Shown here in pieces: positions 1 to 11,359 of a stretch of DNA of 64,000 nucleotides. How positions within the stretch are numbered: the first letter of the stretch is position 1; every line of letters starts with the position of its first letter. The position numbers and the translations under genes were made by a program. This stretch comes from Parus major (lineage: Eukaryota; Chordata; Aves; Passeriformes; Paridae): assembly GCF_001522545.3 (NCBI RefSeq), contig NC_031773.1, positions 22,074,460 to 22,138,459 on the forward strand. Reading direction: 5' to 3'. The notes below the pieces were generated by a model. That model was not told the origin of the DNA. It searched no databases and saw only the letters and a program-made list of their open reading frames with translations.

Positions 1-430
1 AACGAGAAAAAGTATACTTAGTAGTATTAAGGATTAGAGTAGAGAGCACTAGTCTAATAACTTACATAAACTGCTCCCTTTCATTATACTTGTGTAAAAA
101 AAATCCAACTTCATGTTGCTGTCACCGTGTGCATTTCTGTTTTCGTTATTGGTATGGTCACATAAGATTTCCTTGCACTTTTGGTGCACATGGCAGCCCT
201 TGCAGGCTTGTACCTTATGCTTTACGTTACTTCCTGTGCATTTTGAATAATCATGCAAAGATTTATAACTACACGATATTTGCTTCCCTTGTCTGGAATC
301 TCCTCCTGTGCTAAAAAATGTGTGAAAAAATAAAAGAAAGATACTCTAAGATTATATAGTCTAATCTGCTTTTTCACCATCAACATTCAAATTTATAGGT
401 GCTACTACAAATTCTGCCAAGCATTATTTT
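1..430. other. AT-rich non-coding sequence, nothing recognised
   Basis: No repeat, RNA gene or credible exon is visible. Short open frames here overlap on both strands, have ordinary AT-rich composition and show no domain. Confidence 0.6.
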
Positions 431-492
431 ACAGAATTATAGAATTATTTGGGTGGGAAGGCACCTTAAAGTTCATCAATCTCCCATGTTCC
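431..492 (-). mobile_element. CR1 retrotransposon 3'-end fragment
   Basis: Read on the plus strand, the stretch starts with the 'acagaattatagaattat' type of tail, followed by a 'gggtgggaaggcacctt' segment. This is the reverse complement of the usual avian CR1 3' terminus (a 'ccttccaaccc...attctatgattctgt' type of ending). Only about 60 bases are left and the element is strongly 5'-truncated, as is usual for CR1. The inner edge is approximate. Confidence 0.7.
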
Positions 493-1224
493 TACCATGA
501 GTAGGTATGGTAGTATAACATATAACACCTTCACACTGCTGCAGTCTACATATTTTAATTTTTTACCCTTCAAATGCAAATTCCAGCCTGCCATTGTGCA
601 TACCTACAAGATGCATAGGGATCTTTCTCTAAACTGTTTGTTAACTTTCACATTATCAACATTACTCTTTCATATACTATAAATGCCATCATAGTTTGTG
701 TAACTTTCTAGAATCTTACCTTTTAACATATATCATTTTGCCTTGAAATTTCAGCATATGCTAACACTGTAATTTACACTAATATCATTAGTTTACATTT
801 TAAAATGTGAATTCTGGTAGCTGCAAAATCTGCAGCTCTGTATGCAGAAAATCTACATAAGCAGTTCACTAACACCCCTCTGAAAATGAGCTTGGGTGAT
901 TATTTGCAGATAAATATGCATAAGCTGGATTCAAATATTAAACATGGAACTCAATTCCGAAAAAAATCTTGCCCACTGATAAGAAATAAGATTGCAATTT
1001 GGAAGAGTTTACATGAATTCCATCCCCATGTCAAAACATGCAGCCTTGGTGGCTTAGGATCATAACACAGAAGAGGCATCAGCTTCAAAGGACTCTGACA
1101 AAGACTGGATTAGCACTTCAGCAAAGTCAATACCACCCACCCACATCATGTCCTAGATAATACAGCAGAACTGGGAAGAATGAGAAAGGACTTATCTGAT
1201 GTGATGAAATTATAAACTTCTGTG
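493..1224. other. AT-rich non-coding sequence; repeat-like from about 1010
   Basis: 493-1010 holds nothing recognisable. From about 1010 the sequence becomes less AT-rich and may be the decayed outer part of the adjoining ERV repeat, but the resemblance is too weak to place the boundary. Confidence 0.4.
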
Positions 1225-2117
1225 GTGAAATGACCTTGGCTGACTGCCAGGCTCCCACCCAGGTGTTTTCCCACTCCTCCTCGCCAACAAGACAGTGGGG
1301 TGAAAATTAGATGGAAAAGCTTGTGGGTTGAATTACAGCCAGGGAGATCACTCACCAATCACCATCAGAGGCTGAGCAGACTTCACTTACAGAATATTAA
1401 TTTAGTTTATTCCTAATTTAAAAAATATATTAAAGTAGGATAGAGAGAAATAGACAAAACTCATTTTCCCTTTACCCTACTCTTTCTACCCAGGTTCAAC
1501 TTCACTCCTTTGTTCCAAAATCTTCTACCTCTTCCCTACTCTACAAGAAGTACAGGGAAAATGGAGAGCTGTGATCAGTTCATAATCTTTTGTCTACACC
1601 ACTTCTTTCCCTTCACACTCTTTCCCTTCTCCAGCATGGGCTCACTCCCACAGGACTCAGACCTTCACAAAGGTTTGTGAACAAAAGTGCTCAATGGAGC
1701 ACTTCTTCACAAACTGCTCTGGTGTCCACATATCACAGCTCCTATCAGAAAACCTCCCCTCCACAGACTACAGCTCTTGCCAGAACCCTGCTCCTACATG
1801 GTCTCTTCTTAAACTGCAACTTCCTTCAGGATAGGTCCACCTTCTCTGCTGTGGGGTCTTCCACAGGCTGCAGAAAGACAACCACAGTATCTCCACAGGC
1901 TATAGGGAAATCTCTGCTCTGGTGCCTGGAATGCCCCATCATCTTCCACTTTGCTGATTTTGGTGTCTGCTGAGCCTTTTCTCTAGCATTTTTCTCACAA
2001 CTGTGCATAGCAATCTTTTACCCTTTCCAATATGTCTTCCCCAAGGTTCTGCCACCATGGCTAACATACTGTTTTGGCCAGCAACAGGTCTGTTTTGGAA
2101 TCAAGTTGGCAAGGTTG
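1225..2117 (-). mobile_element. Decayed long ERV LTR-type repeat
   Basis: The block reads like a widespread avian long-LTR repeat in reverse. It has a 'ccttggctgactgccaggc' start, a 'gatcactcaccaatcacc' segment, and repeated 'catgggctc / tcccacagg / ctgcag' modules between 1630 and 1940. It ends in a 'ttggccagcaacaggtctg' segment near 2075-2095. Pieces of the same repeat occur at 34845-35140 (same orientation) and 52020-52575 (opposite). CpGs are mostly lost, consistent with age. Open frames inside it, such as 1590-1973, are incidental. The family is recognised from memory, so no name is assigned. Edges are approximate. Confidence 0.55.
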
Positions 2118-2275
2118 CTCTCAATCTTCATTGCCCAGTCTGGACTGATAATGGGAGTTGCTCTCACCCAAGTGCAGCACCTTGCATTTGTTCTTGTCAA
2201 ACCACATGAGATCTTCATGGGCCCACTTCTTGTGCTCATCCAGGTCCCTCTGGCAAATCCAGACATTTCATACAC
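2118..2275 (-). mobile_element. CR1 retrotransposon fragment (inner 3' part)
   Basis: On the plus strand this carries the reverse complement of a well-known CR1 segment: 'aagtgcagcaccttgcattt', then a 'caaaccacatgagatcttcatgggcccacttctt' motif, then 'ccaggtccctctgg'. It abuts the ERV repeat with no visible gap near 2117. A similar CR1 portion occurs at 52600-52720. It is truncated at both ends. Confidence 0.7.
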
Positions 2276-2448
2276 AAGATTACCATGAAATCCTCCTTTA
2301 AGCTCAGCACAGTGGGAGCTTTGTCCATGAAAATAAAACAATAGCTGATCACATTTTTCTACTCAACTTTTAACTCAAGTTTTCAGTGCAAACTTTTCTA
2401 ATATAATTTTTAATTACTGGAAGACAGCTAAATTGGAATTAAGTATAA

Positions 2449-2453
2449 CATAA
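2449..2453. repeat. Target-site duplication, left copy (CATAA)
   Basis: Five bases, CATAA, sit directly before the LTR and recur exactly at 2904-2908 directly after it. A perfect flanking 5-bp repeat is the footprint of retroviral integration, and 5 bp is the size usual for ERV-L elements. Confidence 0.85.
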
Positions 2454-2903
2454 TGTTGTGGTTTAGGAATGGTACTCCCAATTTAGTCCTCCCACTGAGA
2501 CTTCCAAACCACACTCCTTTCTTGTTCCCCCTTCTGCTCCCCAGTGTAGCAGGCTAGAGAGAATTGGAGGCACACCAGGAAAACATCACAGGTTGAGATA
2601 AAAACTATTTACTGGAAACAGTAATGAGATAAGAAAACAAACAGTAACACCAGCAATATTAATATCAAAACTATACAAAAGAGAGTGATTCACATGCCAA
2701 AATGCTCACCATGGAACTTGACCTGACCTGACTGCAACCATGCTACCTACCCCAGCCAGAAAGAACCTCATCTTTCTGCAAGAAACTCCATTCACCTTAC
2801 CCCCATCAATGCTGTGTGGTGGAATAGAACAACTTCCAGGTCCTAGCCATGCCACCTCCTAGCTACTGCAAAAATTAACCCTGTCCTGGCTGGAACCAGG
2901 ACA
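2454..2903 (-). mobile_element. Solo LTR, avian ERV-L-like family (copy 1)
   Basis: This 450-bp element begins TGTTGTGGTTTA and ends GGAACCAGGACA on the plus strand. The retroviral sense is therefore the minus strand, with a TGTCCTGGTT 5' end. It has TG...CA termini and is flanked on both sides by CATAA. Its middle shares a 'gttgagataa...aatgagataagaaaaca' block with 6975-7429, the second copy of the family. No internal gag or pol sequence is attached, so it is a solo LTR left by recombination between two LTRs. Mutations have spread through it and it shows no intact promoter. Confidence 0.85.
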
Positions 2904-2908
2904 CATAA
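2904..2908. repeat. Target-site duplication, right copy (CATAA)
   Basis: Exact match to 2449-2453. It fixes the right boundary of the solo LTR. Confidence 0.85.
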
Positions 2909-3487
2909 ACAAAAAAAGGAAGGGAGAGCAAGATGGTAGCCAAGAGTTTGTTCAGCTCTTGTAAAGGGAGTGAAAATAATTTAACTTTGTTTCAGTACAA
3001 ATGTGGAAACTAGTCTGAAACAGATATTTCCCCAGACTCTGATTAGACAAGAATAAATCCAAGCAATGATGGCCATTGTTGAAAAGGCATGTTCTTATTG
3101 ATAACAGTTTAATTTGTAGCTGCTTTTAAACTAAAGTATGTTTAAACGACTAATTAGAACATCCAAACAAACAATTTTAGAGTGAAAAGCCTTTCCTTCC
3201 TGTAGACAGATTTCTCAGGAATATCTTTAATGTAGACTATTCTTCAAGGAATTAATGTTTAAACAGATAATTAATGATCTAAATATTCCTGATTTTTGTT
3301 ATGCTTGGCTTTTGATTAGCTTTAATCCTTATCTTTGCTTCATGTCTTTATTTAATACCCTGCAGAACTCTCCTAAAACGTGTTTCTAAATTGTATCTGT
3401 GCAAATACTGAAACATAGCAAGTAGAAGTAATTCACTGAATTTAGAATTACTGTCTTCAACTATTTCATTCTCTCAATATAAACATT
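2909..3487. other. AT-rich non-coding sequence, nothing recognised
   Basis: No transposon signature, RNA gene or exon-like interval was seen. Confidence 0.6.
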
Positions 3488-3566
3488 TAAATATATACTT
3501 GTATAATATACTTGTATAATTTACAATTTGTAAGTATACAATTTGTATACTTAATAATATACTTGT
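3488..3566. repeat. AT-rich imperfect tandem and inverted repeat
   Basis: The unit 'atacttgtataat' occurs three times (near 3496, 3508 and 3559). Between them, 3531-3553 is a perfect inverted repeat with 11-base arms (TAAGTATACAA / TTGTATACTTA) around one central base. It is best explained as a decaying AT-rich minisatellite. Its role is unknown. Confidence 0.75.
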
Positions 3567-4056
3567 ATAATTTTTGTTTTCCTGAATAGGTTCTCATACA
3601 ATTAATTATATTCTTATGCAAACATAAATGTGTACTTAGTTTTACCACTGTTTCTTCCATATCATCTGATATTCTAATTCCCCACATTTTATTAGGGATC
3701 AGAAATAATAACAAAACATGTATGAGAAATTAGACAGAACAAGACATGCAACATAATAAGTTCGAAACAGACTACAAGTGGTAATATTCTTCCTCAAATT
3801 ATTTATAGTTTATATAAAAAAAATTGTCACTTAGACTACTTATGTAATAAAACAACATATTTGTGAAAGTATAGTTTTACTTAAGCATATAAAAATCAAA
3901 AATTTATTGGACTATTTATTTCTACTGAACAAATACAGTTTCTTTGCTACAGTACTTGGCATGCAGCTCTTTATATAAAAAACTGTGAAGATGAAACTAG
4001 AACTAAGTATTTAAATAATTTGTTTTGCTCTACTTTTTGTTTTTTTCCTGTTTCAG

Positions 4057-4230
4057 TTATTTACTGCACTGATGGTTTTGCTGGATGGGAGTATTCAAAC
4101 AATTCAGTTTTAGTCATCCAAATTCCCCTTAGCATGATTAACAAAGGGGCTCACAGAACAGTCAGTGGTCCCCTTATGAACAGATGGCAGAAACTGATGC
4201 TGTTAGCATCAGATCACCCATTAAACTCTG
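4057..4230 (+). other. Exon-like interval (speculative)
   Basis: A strong polypyrimidine tract (4032-4054) and AG at 4055-4056 precede this 174-base interval, and GTGAGA follows at 4231. One frame is open throughout: two bases, 57 codons, then one base, so both edges are phase 1, as in many modular exons. The translated text has mixed protein-like composition but no domain or cysteine pattern I recognise. The open frame runs on past the donor to about 4289. No neighbouring exon can be identified, and chance is a serious alternative in 64 kb. It is not called as a gene. Confidence 0.15.
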
Positions 4231-4292
4231 GTGAGACTGCAGGGGCTAATTGTGTATCCATCCCTGTAGAGTATTACTTCTCAATGCACTGA

Positions 4293-6297
4293 TTAAACTA
4301 TGCATGAGAAAACTGAAAGTAACTGCTGGAAAGGTTACTTCCCCCTCACACTTTGATCATTTGAGCTTCAGATATGCTAAAAGGCTGTATCATCCATTGG
4401 CAGGAGTGAAGAATTCAGTCTGATCTAAGAATTTAAGAAGGAGAGCTGTACCTAACATTCTTTTAAAGGATTAAATAAATACATCATCATGCAGAGGAAA
4501 AACGTTTTGTTGTTGAACAGTATATTTGGACATAGTTGAACTCCTCCACCTCTTTTCTAGTAGAGAAGACAGACTATGGCCTTAATTGCAAAGATAAAAT
4601 TGTGTTGTAGAGCCCACTGCCAAGGCCTGTGATTAGAAAATTACATCATTGCTTGTTCAATTTTCCAGACTATTTTATTATTATTTATGCATGGCTCTGT
4701 GCTTTGAGTTACATATTTTCTCTTAATGACTATTTCTACAATGCAGAATGTGTAAAATACTGCTGCCAGGGAACAGGTCCACTGTAAGTTAATCATGAAC
4801 ATTATGCTACAGTTACACTATGACCCTATCCGCTTTTCCACCCTGTCAAAAGTGATTTAAATTTTCACCTTACACTTACCAGTAGTTGGGTTTGATTTCC
4901 TTGTGAAAGTTCTATTTGTATCTGGTCATTCCCTGAAGTAGGTAGCTACATATTTGTTTAATGTATCCTTGGCATATGGATTAGTTCCCAAACTGACAAG
5001 CTCTTTAGCACTTATGGCCTGTATTTCAGATTCATTGCCAAAAATATATCAAAACATTTTCTCCTTCTTATCACGAGGAGGAAATGCTGATTCCTCAAGA
5101 TACATTTATACCGGCTTTTGATGCATATCCTTGCTATATTTTGAAATAAATAGATATTTTATCAAACAGTATATTGTCTAATTTAGCTTTGACAGAATCT
5201 ATAATGAAAAATCATGGCAGACACTTTGAAAGAAACAGACTGTATTGTAGAGATCTTTCACACAATGTGTTGAGTACTGTGGTGTGCATGCCACTGAATT
5301 ATGAACAAACTATATGCATGTGACTGAAATAGAAAAGATTTATAAAAATTTCTTTAGAGAAGCAAGTGTGAATGAAGAGACTGAAGAACATTTTACCACA
5401 CTGAACTGAGACTATGATTTGTGTACAGGTAAAATGGGAGTTGGCTCTCACAAGCACAGAGGATGTGTGTGACTCTGCCACAAGATATCTTAAGGCAATC
5501 CTCTGCAGGAAGCCAGGCTGTGAAATAGTTACCACTCAAGATATTTATTACAGAAATTAATTTCTGGTGTTAGCCTTCAAGCATATGTTGAACAAACTGC
5601 TTTCCATAGGCTTATTGAGGTCAGGAGGGGATGGGTTCCAGAAGAAATCTTTATGACAGTACTGTGTGCTTACAGTCCTGCTTCCTACAGGATAAATCAG
5701 ATAACACTGAAAAAAATCAGAGCTTCTTTCTGCAAGACTTGAGTATTTCAAGGTGTATGTAACCTATAGGCCACCCAGTCTGTACAGTGCAGTAATGTAC
5801 AGTACAGTAATGTCTGTACCAAGAAGGTTATTGGACCATATTGTCATTTGCTCTTGACCTGTGTGCCTGGTTTTAGTTGTACAGAAAAGATGTGGGAGCA
5901 GGAAGTGCAGAGAGGAGGATTATGAGAATAGTACATGCTCAAATCCTGTCCTGTTGTGGAACAGGGCACAACAGAGAAGACTTCAGGTCAAAGGCCATGT
6001 CAGCATAAATCTCTTTGTGAAACTGAGAGAACTCTGGAGAACCATATAATTCAGAGGTGGCTCCAAATATCTTCTTCAGGCACCCATGTTACTCAACCAA
6101 CTGGTTTGCTGCTGAATGTGGAAAGTCCTTATGCCTCAAAAACTCCAGAAGTATCCATAGCTGTTTAGCTGCCTCAGGTGTTACAGAATCTTTTGAGAAG
6201 GTGGTCCAGGGATTCGATTGTCATAGATACATCCTCAAAAGTCTCAATCCATGTAACAGCTAAAACCCCCAAAAGTTTTACACTGATGTGTGTGTGT
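4293..6297. other. AT-rich non-coding sequence
   Basis: Nothing is recognised apart from a short local repeat near 5785-5818, where 'gtacagtgcagtaat' and 'gtacagtacagtaat' follow each other. The stretch just before 6298 may belong to the adjoining CR1 but is too decayed to assign. Confidence 0.55.
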
Positions 6298-6513
6298 ATT
6301 CCTGGCCCTGTACAGCACCATCCTCAAGAATCACACCTTGTGCCTAACCAAAATTGTCCAAACTCTTCTCTGTCAGATTTGGTGCTGTGACTGCTTCCCT
6401 GGGGAGCTGTACCAGTGCTCAGACACCCTTTGGATGAATAAGGTTTGCCTAGTACCCAACCTAAACCTCCCCTGGCTGAACTTCAGGCTATCCCTCAGGT
6501 GCTGGTAATCACC
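6298..6513 (-). mobile_element. CR1 retrotransposon 3'-region fragment
   Basis: The plus strand reads 'cctggccctgtacagcacc', then 'ggtgctgtgactgcttccctggggagct', then 'acccaacctaaacctcccc'. This order is characteristic of the reverse complement of the avian CR1 3' region. The extreme 3' tail is missing. Short frames around it, such as 6290-6508, are by-products. Confidence 0.85.
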
Positions 6514-6823
6514 ACTAAGTTTTTCCTCTCTATTTGTATGTATGGCAATCATTACTCAGTAATCAAAGTGAATTTAGTCAAGTAAGAACATCAAAATAGG
6601 CTTCAGTAACAGGATAACTTTAGTTCCAATTTGTGAAGTTCCAATCCTTGTCTGTAAGGCTCTTATAAGTCTATTTTTCATAATTCTGCTTTGTATCCTA
6701 TTTCTCTTCACATACACTTTCTACCATCTAGACTCAATCTAGACATCTAGAATCAACAAGGCATTATTTAGAATATGATTATACCATATCATATGAACAA
6801 GATAATATAAAGCTGATATCATC

Positions 6824-6889
6824 AACAGAGGATTCATTTACCTTTATTTATAGATTACACTGTAAATAAGGGTAAATGAATCCTCTGTT
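6824..6889. other. Long near-perfect hairpin (30-bp stem, 6-nt loop)
   Basis: Bases 6824-6853 pair with 6860-6889 around the loop ATTACA (6854-6859). All 30 positions pair, with only two G-T (G-U) pairs, at 6843/6870 and 6851/6862. The outer 19 bp are perfectly complementary and run from AACAGAGG to CCTCTGTT. The 66-base length is within the range of small microRNA precursors, but real precursors usually carry bulges. A recent template-switch duplication, or the remnant of a palindromic mobile element, is at least as likely. The hairpin lies 85 bases before a solo LTR. Confidence 0.9.
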
Positions 6890-6969
6890 TCTGTCCTCAG
6901 ACTTGCACCCCTTTTTAGAATTAAGTGTGGTAATCACTCAATTCAAATTAAACTACTGAAATCCATTCC

Positions 6970-6974
6970 CACAC
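6970..6974. repeat. Target-site duplication, left copy (CACAC)
   Basis: CACAC lies directly before the LTR and is repeated exactly at 7430-7434. It is low-complexity sequence, but its position is exactly as expected from the termini of the LTR. Confidence 0.8.
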
Positions 6975-7429
6975 TGCTGTAGTTTAAAATCTAGCTGGAA
7001 ATTAAGCTCCATATAGCCACTGCCATCCACCCAGCCCCTTGATGAGAGACAAGAGGCGGAGATTCTGAGTTGAGATAAGAACTGTTTCCTGGAAACACCA
7101 ATGAGATAAGAAAACAAGCAGTAACAGCAACAATACTTATAGCAACAGTGTATAAAAGAGTATGATTACATACAAAGATATTCACTGAGTCTAACCAACA
7201 TGACTGCACTGTCAACCCACACTGATGCTTGCTCCCCCAGGAAAAGGAACAAGGTCCCCCTCCAAGCAAGACCTTTTTTTTCCCCTTCTATTGTAGATCT
7301 GAGAATCCCTCTTCCCCCTACCATGAGTGAGTGGTATTGAATAAAACCTATGCAAAGCCTCGGCTCCAAGATCTGCCCCCTCACAGAAACAGTGAGAAAA
7401 TTAACTCTGTCCTGGCCAAAACCAGGACA
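6975..7429 (-). mobile_element. Solo LTR, avian ERV-L-like family (copy 2)
   Basis: This 455-bp element has plus-strand ends TGCTGTAGTTTA and AAACCAGGACA, matching the copy at 2454-2903 end to end. The shared blocks include 'gttgagataagaactgtttcctgg', 'caatgagataagaaaaca' and 'ttaactctgtcctggcc'. The retroviral sense is the minus strand. Because its target duplication (CACAC) differs from that of the first copy, the two are separate insertions, not the two ends of one provirus. No internal retroviral sequence is present. Confidence 0.85.
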
Positions 7430-7434
7430 CACAC
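7430..7434. repeat. Target-site duplication, right copy (CACAC)
   Basis: Exact match to 6970-6974, setting the right boundary of the solo LTR. Confidence 0.8.
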
Positions 7435-10400
7435 TCAGAATTTTAAAAGCACACAGATTCTGAAATCCAAATACGCTATATAAATTAAAGAATTCTTCTA
7501 AATTTAAATTTCTCATCTACATAAATGTTCATGAAAACAATTGATGAATTAACATATGTAGTCACTCCCTCATCAAGGTACACTGCAGAAGAATTCCTCT
7601 TGCCAATTCAATCATTGTATTATTAAAGGTCTTAGTGACACAAATTCATAGGAGGCAAGCACCCTCAGTTCCATAGCTATAAATAAAAGTAAAAAAGATG
7701 TTTAATGTATATTTTGAGAAGAAAAGTTAAAGATTCTACTGTAAAATACAAGGTCTCTGAGTCTTATTTATGATGCCTACTCCAAAATATAGATGGAATG
7801 AGCATATAGGTAACAGGATTGGGTTGTTCTCTAGGATTTTTGAACTATTCTGATAAAAGCTGCCAGTCAAAAAGCTGACAGAGATGTTTTCAGCTTTTCA
7901 AAATTATGAACTATGGGGGGTGGTGTCACTGAATCTGTGGAAGTGAAATGTTTTCTGTTAAATATTTACTGGTCCTGATAACATTCCAAAAAATATTTCA
8001 GTAAATCATTTTCAGAGAGCAGTGCTCTTATTCCCTGCTTCTACCCCTGCAAATGATCAAAGAATATATAAGGGTATTAGTCTCTTCACAATCTTTTACT
8101 GGTGGAAGCTTTACACCGTTAAAGACGATGCCATTAACATTATTCAGTCTAAGAGTGCACTCTAATTCTTTAGAGCTTCATCTAATGTGTATTGTTCTGA
8201 AGGTAATAGCACAAGTGAGGTGTCAGATGTCCATGCTTTTTCCCCAGCAAGAATGACATTTTGATAGAAAGGGGAAGCAAATTATTTTAAGTCAGGAGAA
8301 GAACAGTTATGTGTATTGCATTTGCAGAAGTGCTTTAGTCTTGTGAGACACAACCCAGGTAATTCTGATTTGCTTGTCTCTGATCTGTTAAGGCAGTCTG
8401 CTTGTTCTACTACTTCCTTTCAAATGTAGTAGTCATACCTTTCGATGTTTAAACCAACATGTTCAGAGCCAGCCTCTTTCATGCACTCACACAGGCCCTC
8501 CAGCTAATTAAAAATCTGTGCTGTAAATAAGCACTCAGAATCAAAATTACAAATGCAACTTGCCATCTGCATTTTGACCAGGTATGCCTTTTCATTTCTA
8601 ACAGAAAACAAATGGTGGCTGCATACACCAATTCCAGCCTGACTGATAACATACTTACATAGTGCGCTAAGAAAACTTGGAAATTTGCATTTGAACACAT
8701 ACTTGCTGGATCTTTTCTGGTCCAGCAAAATTCAAATAACTTTTTAAAACTGAAACAGTGATGAATCACATCTGAAAAATACTGCTCTTGCCAGACACTG
8801 TCACTTCTGCCAGCCTACCTTTGGGATTTTCACCAGGAAGAATGGCTTACCTGCACAGAGAACAGCAATACTAAAATTATTTCACAGAGACATCTATCAA
8901 TATGCAGCTTTGTCTTAGTGTTTCAAGGTGTTTAAAAGATCTGAGGTCTTTATGGATACAATATATGTTAAAATGCTGAACTGAGAAAACTGAGATATAA
9001 AGAACTGAATGGCAACAGAAGATACCATCTAATGCCCTTCACCCCTTCCTCCCCAGTTTTATAAAGCAATTTGGAGGCACACATAACTATTGTTTCCATA
9101 TTAGCACTCAGCAGTGAGAGATGATCTCAGAGCAGGGCTGTTCTATGGTTTCCAAAAGATATTGACAAAAGGAGTTTCGGAAAATAAAGTCTTCATAATG
9201 AGTCTGAAACTGCTTTGTGGTTTCAAACATTTTCATTGACTTAGGTTTTAACCTGAAATATTATTTTCTGTTTGGATCAATAAATGGTTAAAAAAAATAA
9301 AAATCTTGAAAGTCTAATTTTTTTATTAACTTGTCTAAATTGCTAAAATGAGATTATTCTCCTGCCAGTTTTATACCAGTTCTGAAAAATCAAAGCAAGA
9401 AAGAAGTTTTGGAGAAGTATTTTATTATTTAGCTTAATGTGAAAATTATAACAAAGCTCTTCAGACTTTGGAAGCTAACTCATCAGGAAGTGATGTAGAA
9501 GCCTTTTCCCCTCATCCAGACATTTTCTTTAATTTAACCTTCTGCAATTTTCAACCATTTCCCATCCTTTACTGTATGTATTTATAGATATATTCACATT
9601 TATCACAACTTTCATTTCTAATATAAAACTCTTCTTTTTACTGAATTTCTAGAGTTCTTAATATTTAAATATTTTTTTTCCTCTTTTTTTTTTAAATTTC
9701 TGGATACAAATCCTATCTGCTGCATGCAACTATTATCACCCCTTAGTTTAGCAGTTTGCCTTCTGGTTCTGATGGATATTTTTCCCATGAAAAGGTATAA
9801 AAGCCTATGATGCCTCACAGAAAATAGAAGCAGTCCATTTTTTATTAGTAAAGATCACCATCTATACTATCTTCCTATAAAACAGCCCTTTTCTACATAA
9901 GTATTTTGCACCTTATTTTCAAAGAGTGTTTTCCTCAGTAGATGTTGTGTGGAACAATGGCACGTTTATTTTGTTATAATCAATGAATAGGGAGGGAGCA
10001 GTGAGGGTTCACATGCATTACTAATTTTTAGATTGCCAGTTTGCAGTAATGCTAGAGCTAGAGATTGCAGGCAGAGCTAGGTGTTATTGTAGTAAAACAA
10101 AACCCAGATATTCACTTTGCAGCTCTCTTGTCTTCTCAGCTAGAGTATCAAAGGACTGGTGTTCAGTCTGCAATTTTCTGCAAATCATTTGCACAACACT
10201 GTTAACCAGCAGTTACACTGTGACAATTGCTAAAATCTTATTTTCAGCAAAACACATTTTGCTCCCCTCCACATGCAAACATTTCCACATATGCTTCTGC
10301 TGTCACATTTACAAACGATATAAATTTATGTAAAATTACCATATGTTCCTGACAGGAGGGAAACTCGCCAAGTAACTTTTCACTAGATTTTCAGTTTTTG

Positions 10401-10957
10401 ATACTGAAATCCAAATAATATATATCATAAAGCAGAGACATTGTTTTACTTGCTGTTTGGCCTCTCAGATGTTTATTAAGCTCAGAGATAATCCCTAATA
10501 AACTAGAACAGGGCTCCATTGTGAATTGGACATTGCAATAAAATAGGGTATATCTGGATATTCCAAGACATTGAACCATATGATTCTGTTGCCTATATCC
10601 TAAATGCACTGAATCTGAATATTCAATCTTTTCTCTGGATTTCTCTTTCCTCAAACTTGCATCCTGAAATAAGAAGGAAATTATATAGTAAACCCTGAGA
10701 CTGAAGCCATTGAGTCCTTAATTCTCAGCAAGGAAGGACTCAATAAATGTTAGATTAATCAAATTCCAGTCCATAAGGGCTAAAACCAATTTAAAGACAC
10801 TACTGAATATTATTACTACATAAGGTCTTCATTAGGGACTTAGCTGAGCACCTAAGCATCCTATTAGAAAACTGATTATTTTTAGAAAAATTAAGAAGTC
10901 ACAAATGCCTCATTAATTAATGTTAAATGTGTGTTAGCAGTCAAGTGTTCACCTGCA
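7435..10957. other. AT-rich non-coding sequence, nothing recognised
   Basis: About 3.5 kb with no transposon signature seen. The open frames (such as 8479-8769 on the minus strand and 10049-10333 on the plus strand) have no recognisable domain and overlap frames on other strands. A T-rich patch at 9665-9700 is simple low complexity. Confidence 0.55.
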
Positions 10958-11351
10958 ATTTTGTCTGTACCATTATGGTAATTATATCTCTGTGAGGATT
11001 CAAGAATGCAGTTAACTTGTCTCAAAACTCTGACAAAGAGGGCGAAGTTCTCATAAGATAAGGCACCATAACAGGCACAGATGGCAAACAGGGAGGTGTA
11101 AATATCAGGCCTACATGGAGGTGAAAGGTTTGGAATTAGCACACTGGACAAGACTGCACTGTGCAAACTGTGGGAAGAGTGCAGATGGCAACAGGAAGGT
11201 GCCAGGCCTAGTGAGGCAAATCTGGGTAATCTAGCTGGACAAAAATTCCCACCATGGCAAACTGTGAGAAAAGGAAAAAACTGCTTACACACATGCCATC
11301 CCAAGTAAAGGGAATTACACCTGTACCTCATGGATACCCAGGACTCAGACT

Positions 11352-11359
11352 GTATAAAA
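11352..11359 (+). promoter_or_regulatory. TATA box of the LTR (U3/R boundary)
   Basis: TATAAAAG lies about 40 bases before the 'ccaccaccaagaa' segment. The related LTR at 49088-50101 has a TATA-like 'catatattaa' at a similar distance. Whether it is still active cannot be told from sequence. Confidence 0.6.

Noticed and set aside
2454..7429. The two similar LTRs as the ends of one provirus
   Set aside because: Each has its own perfect 5-bp flanking duplication (CATAA and CACAC), so they are independent insertions; the sequence between them is not retroviral.
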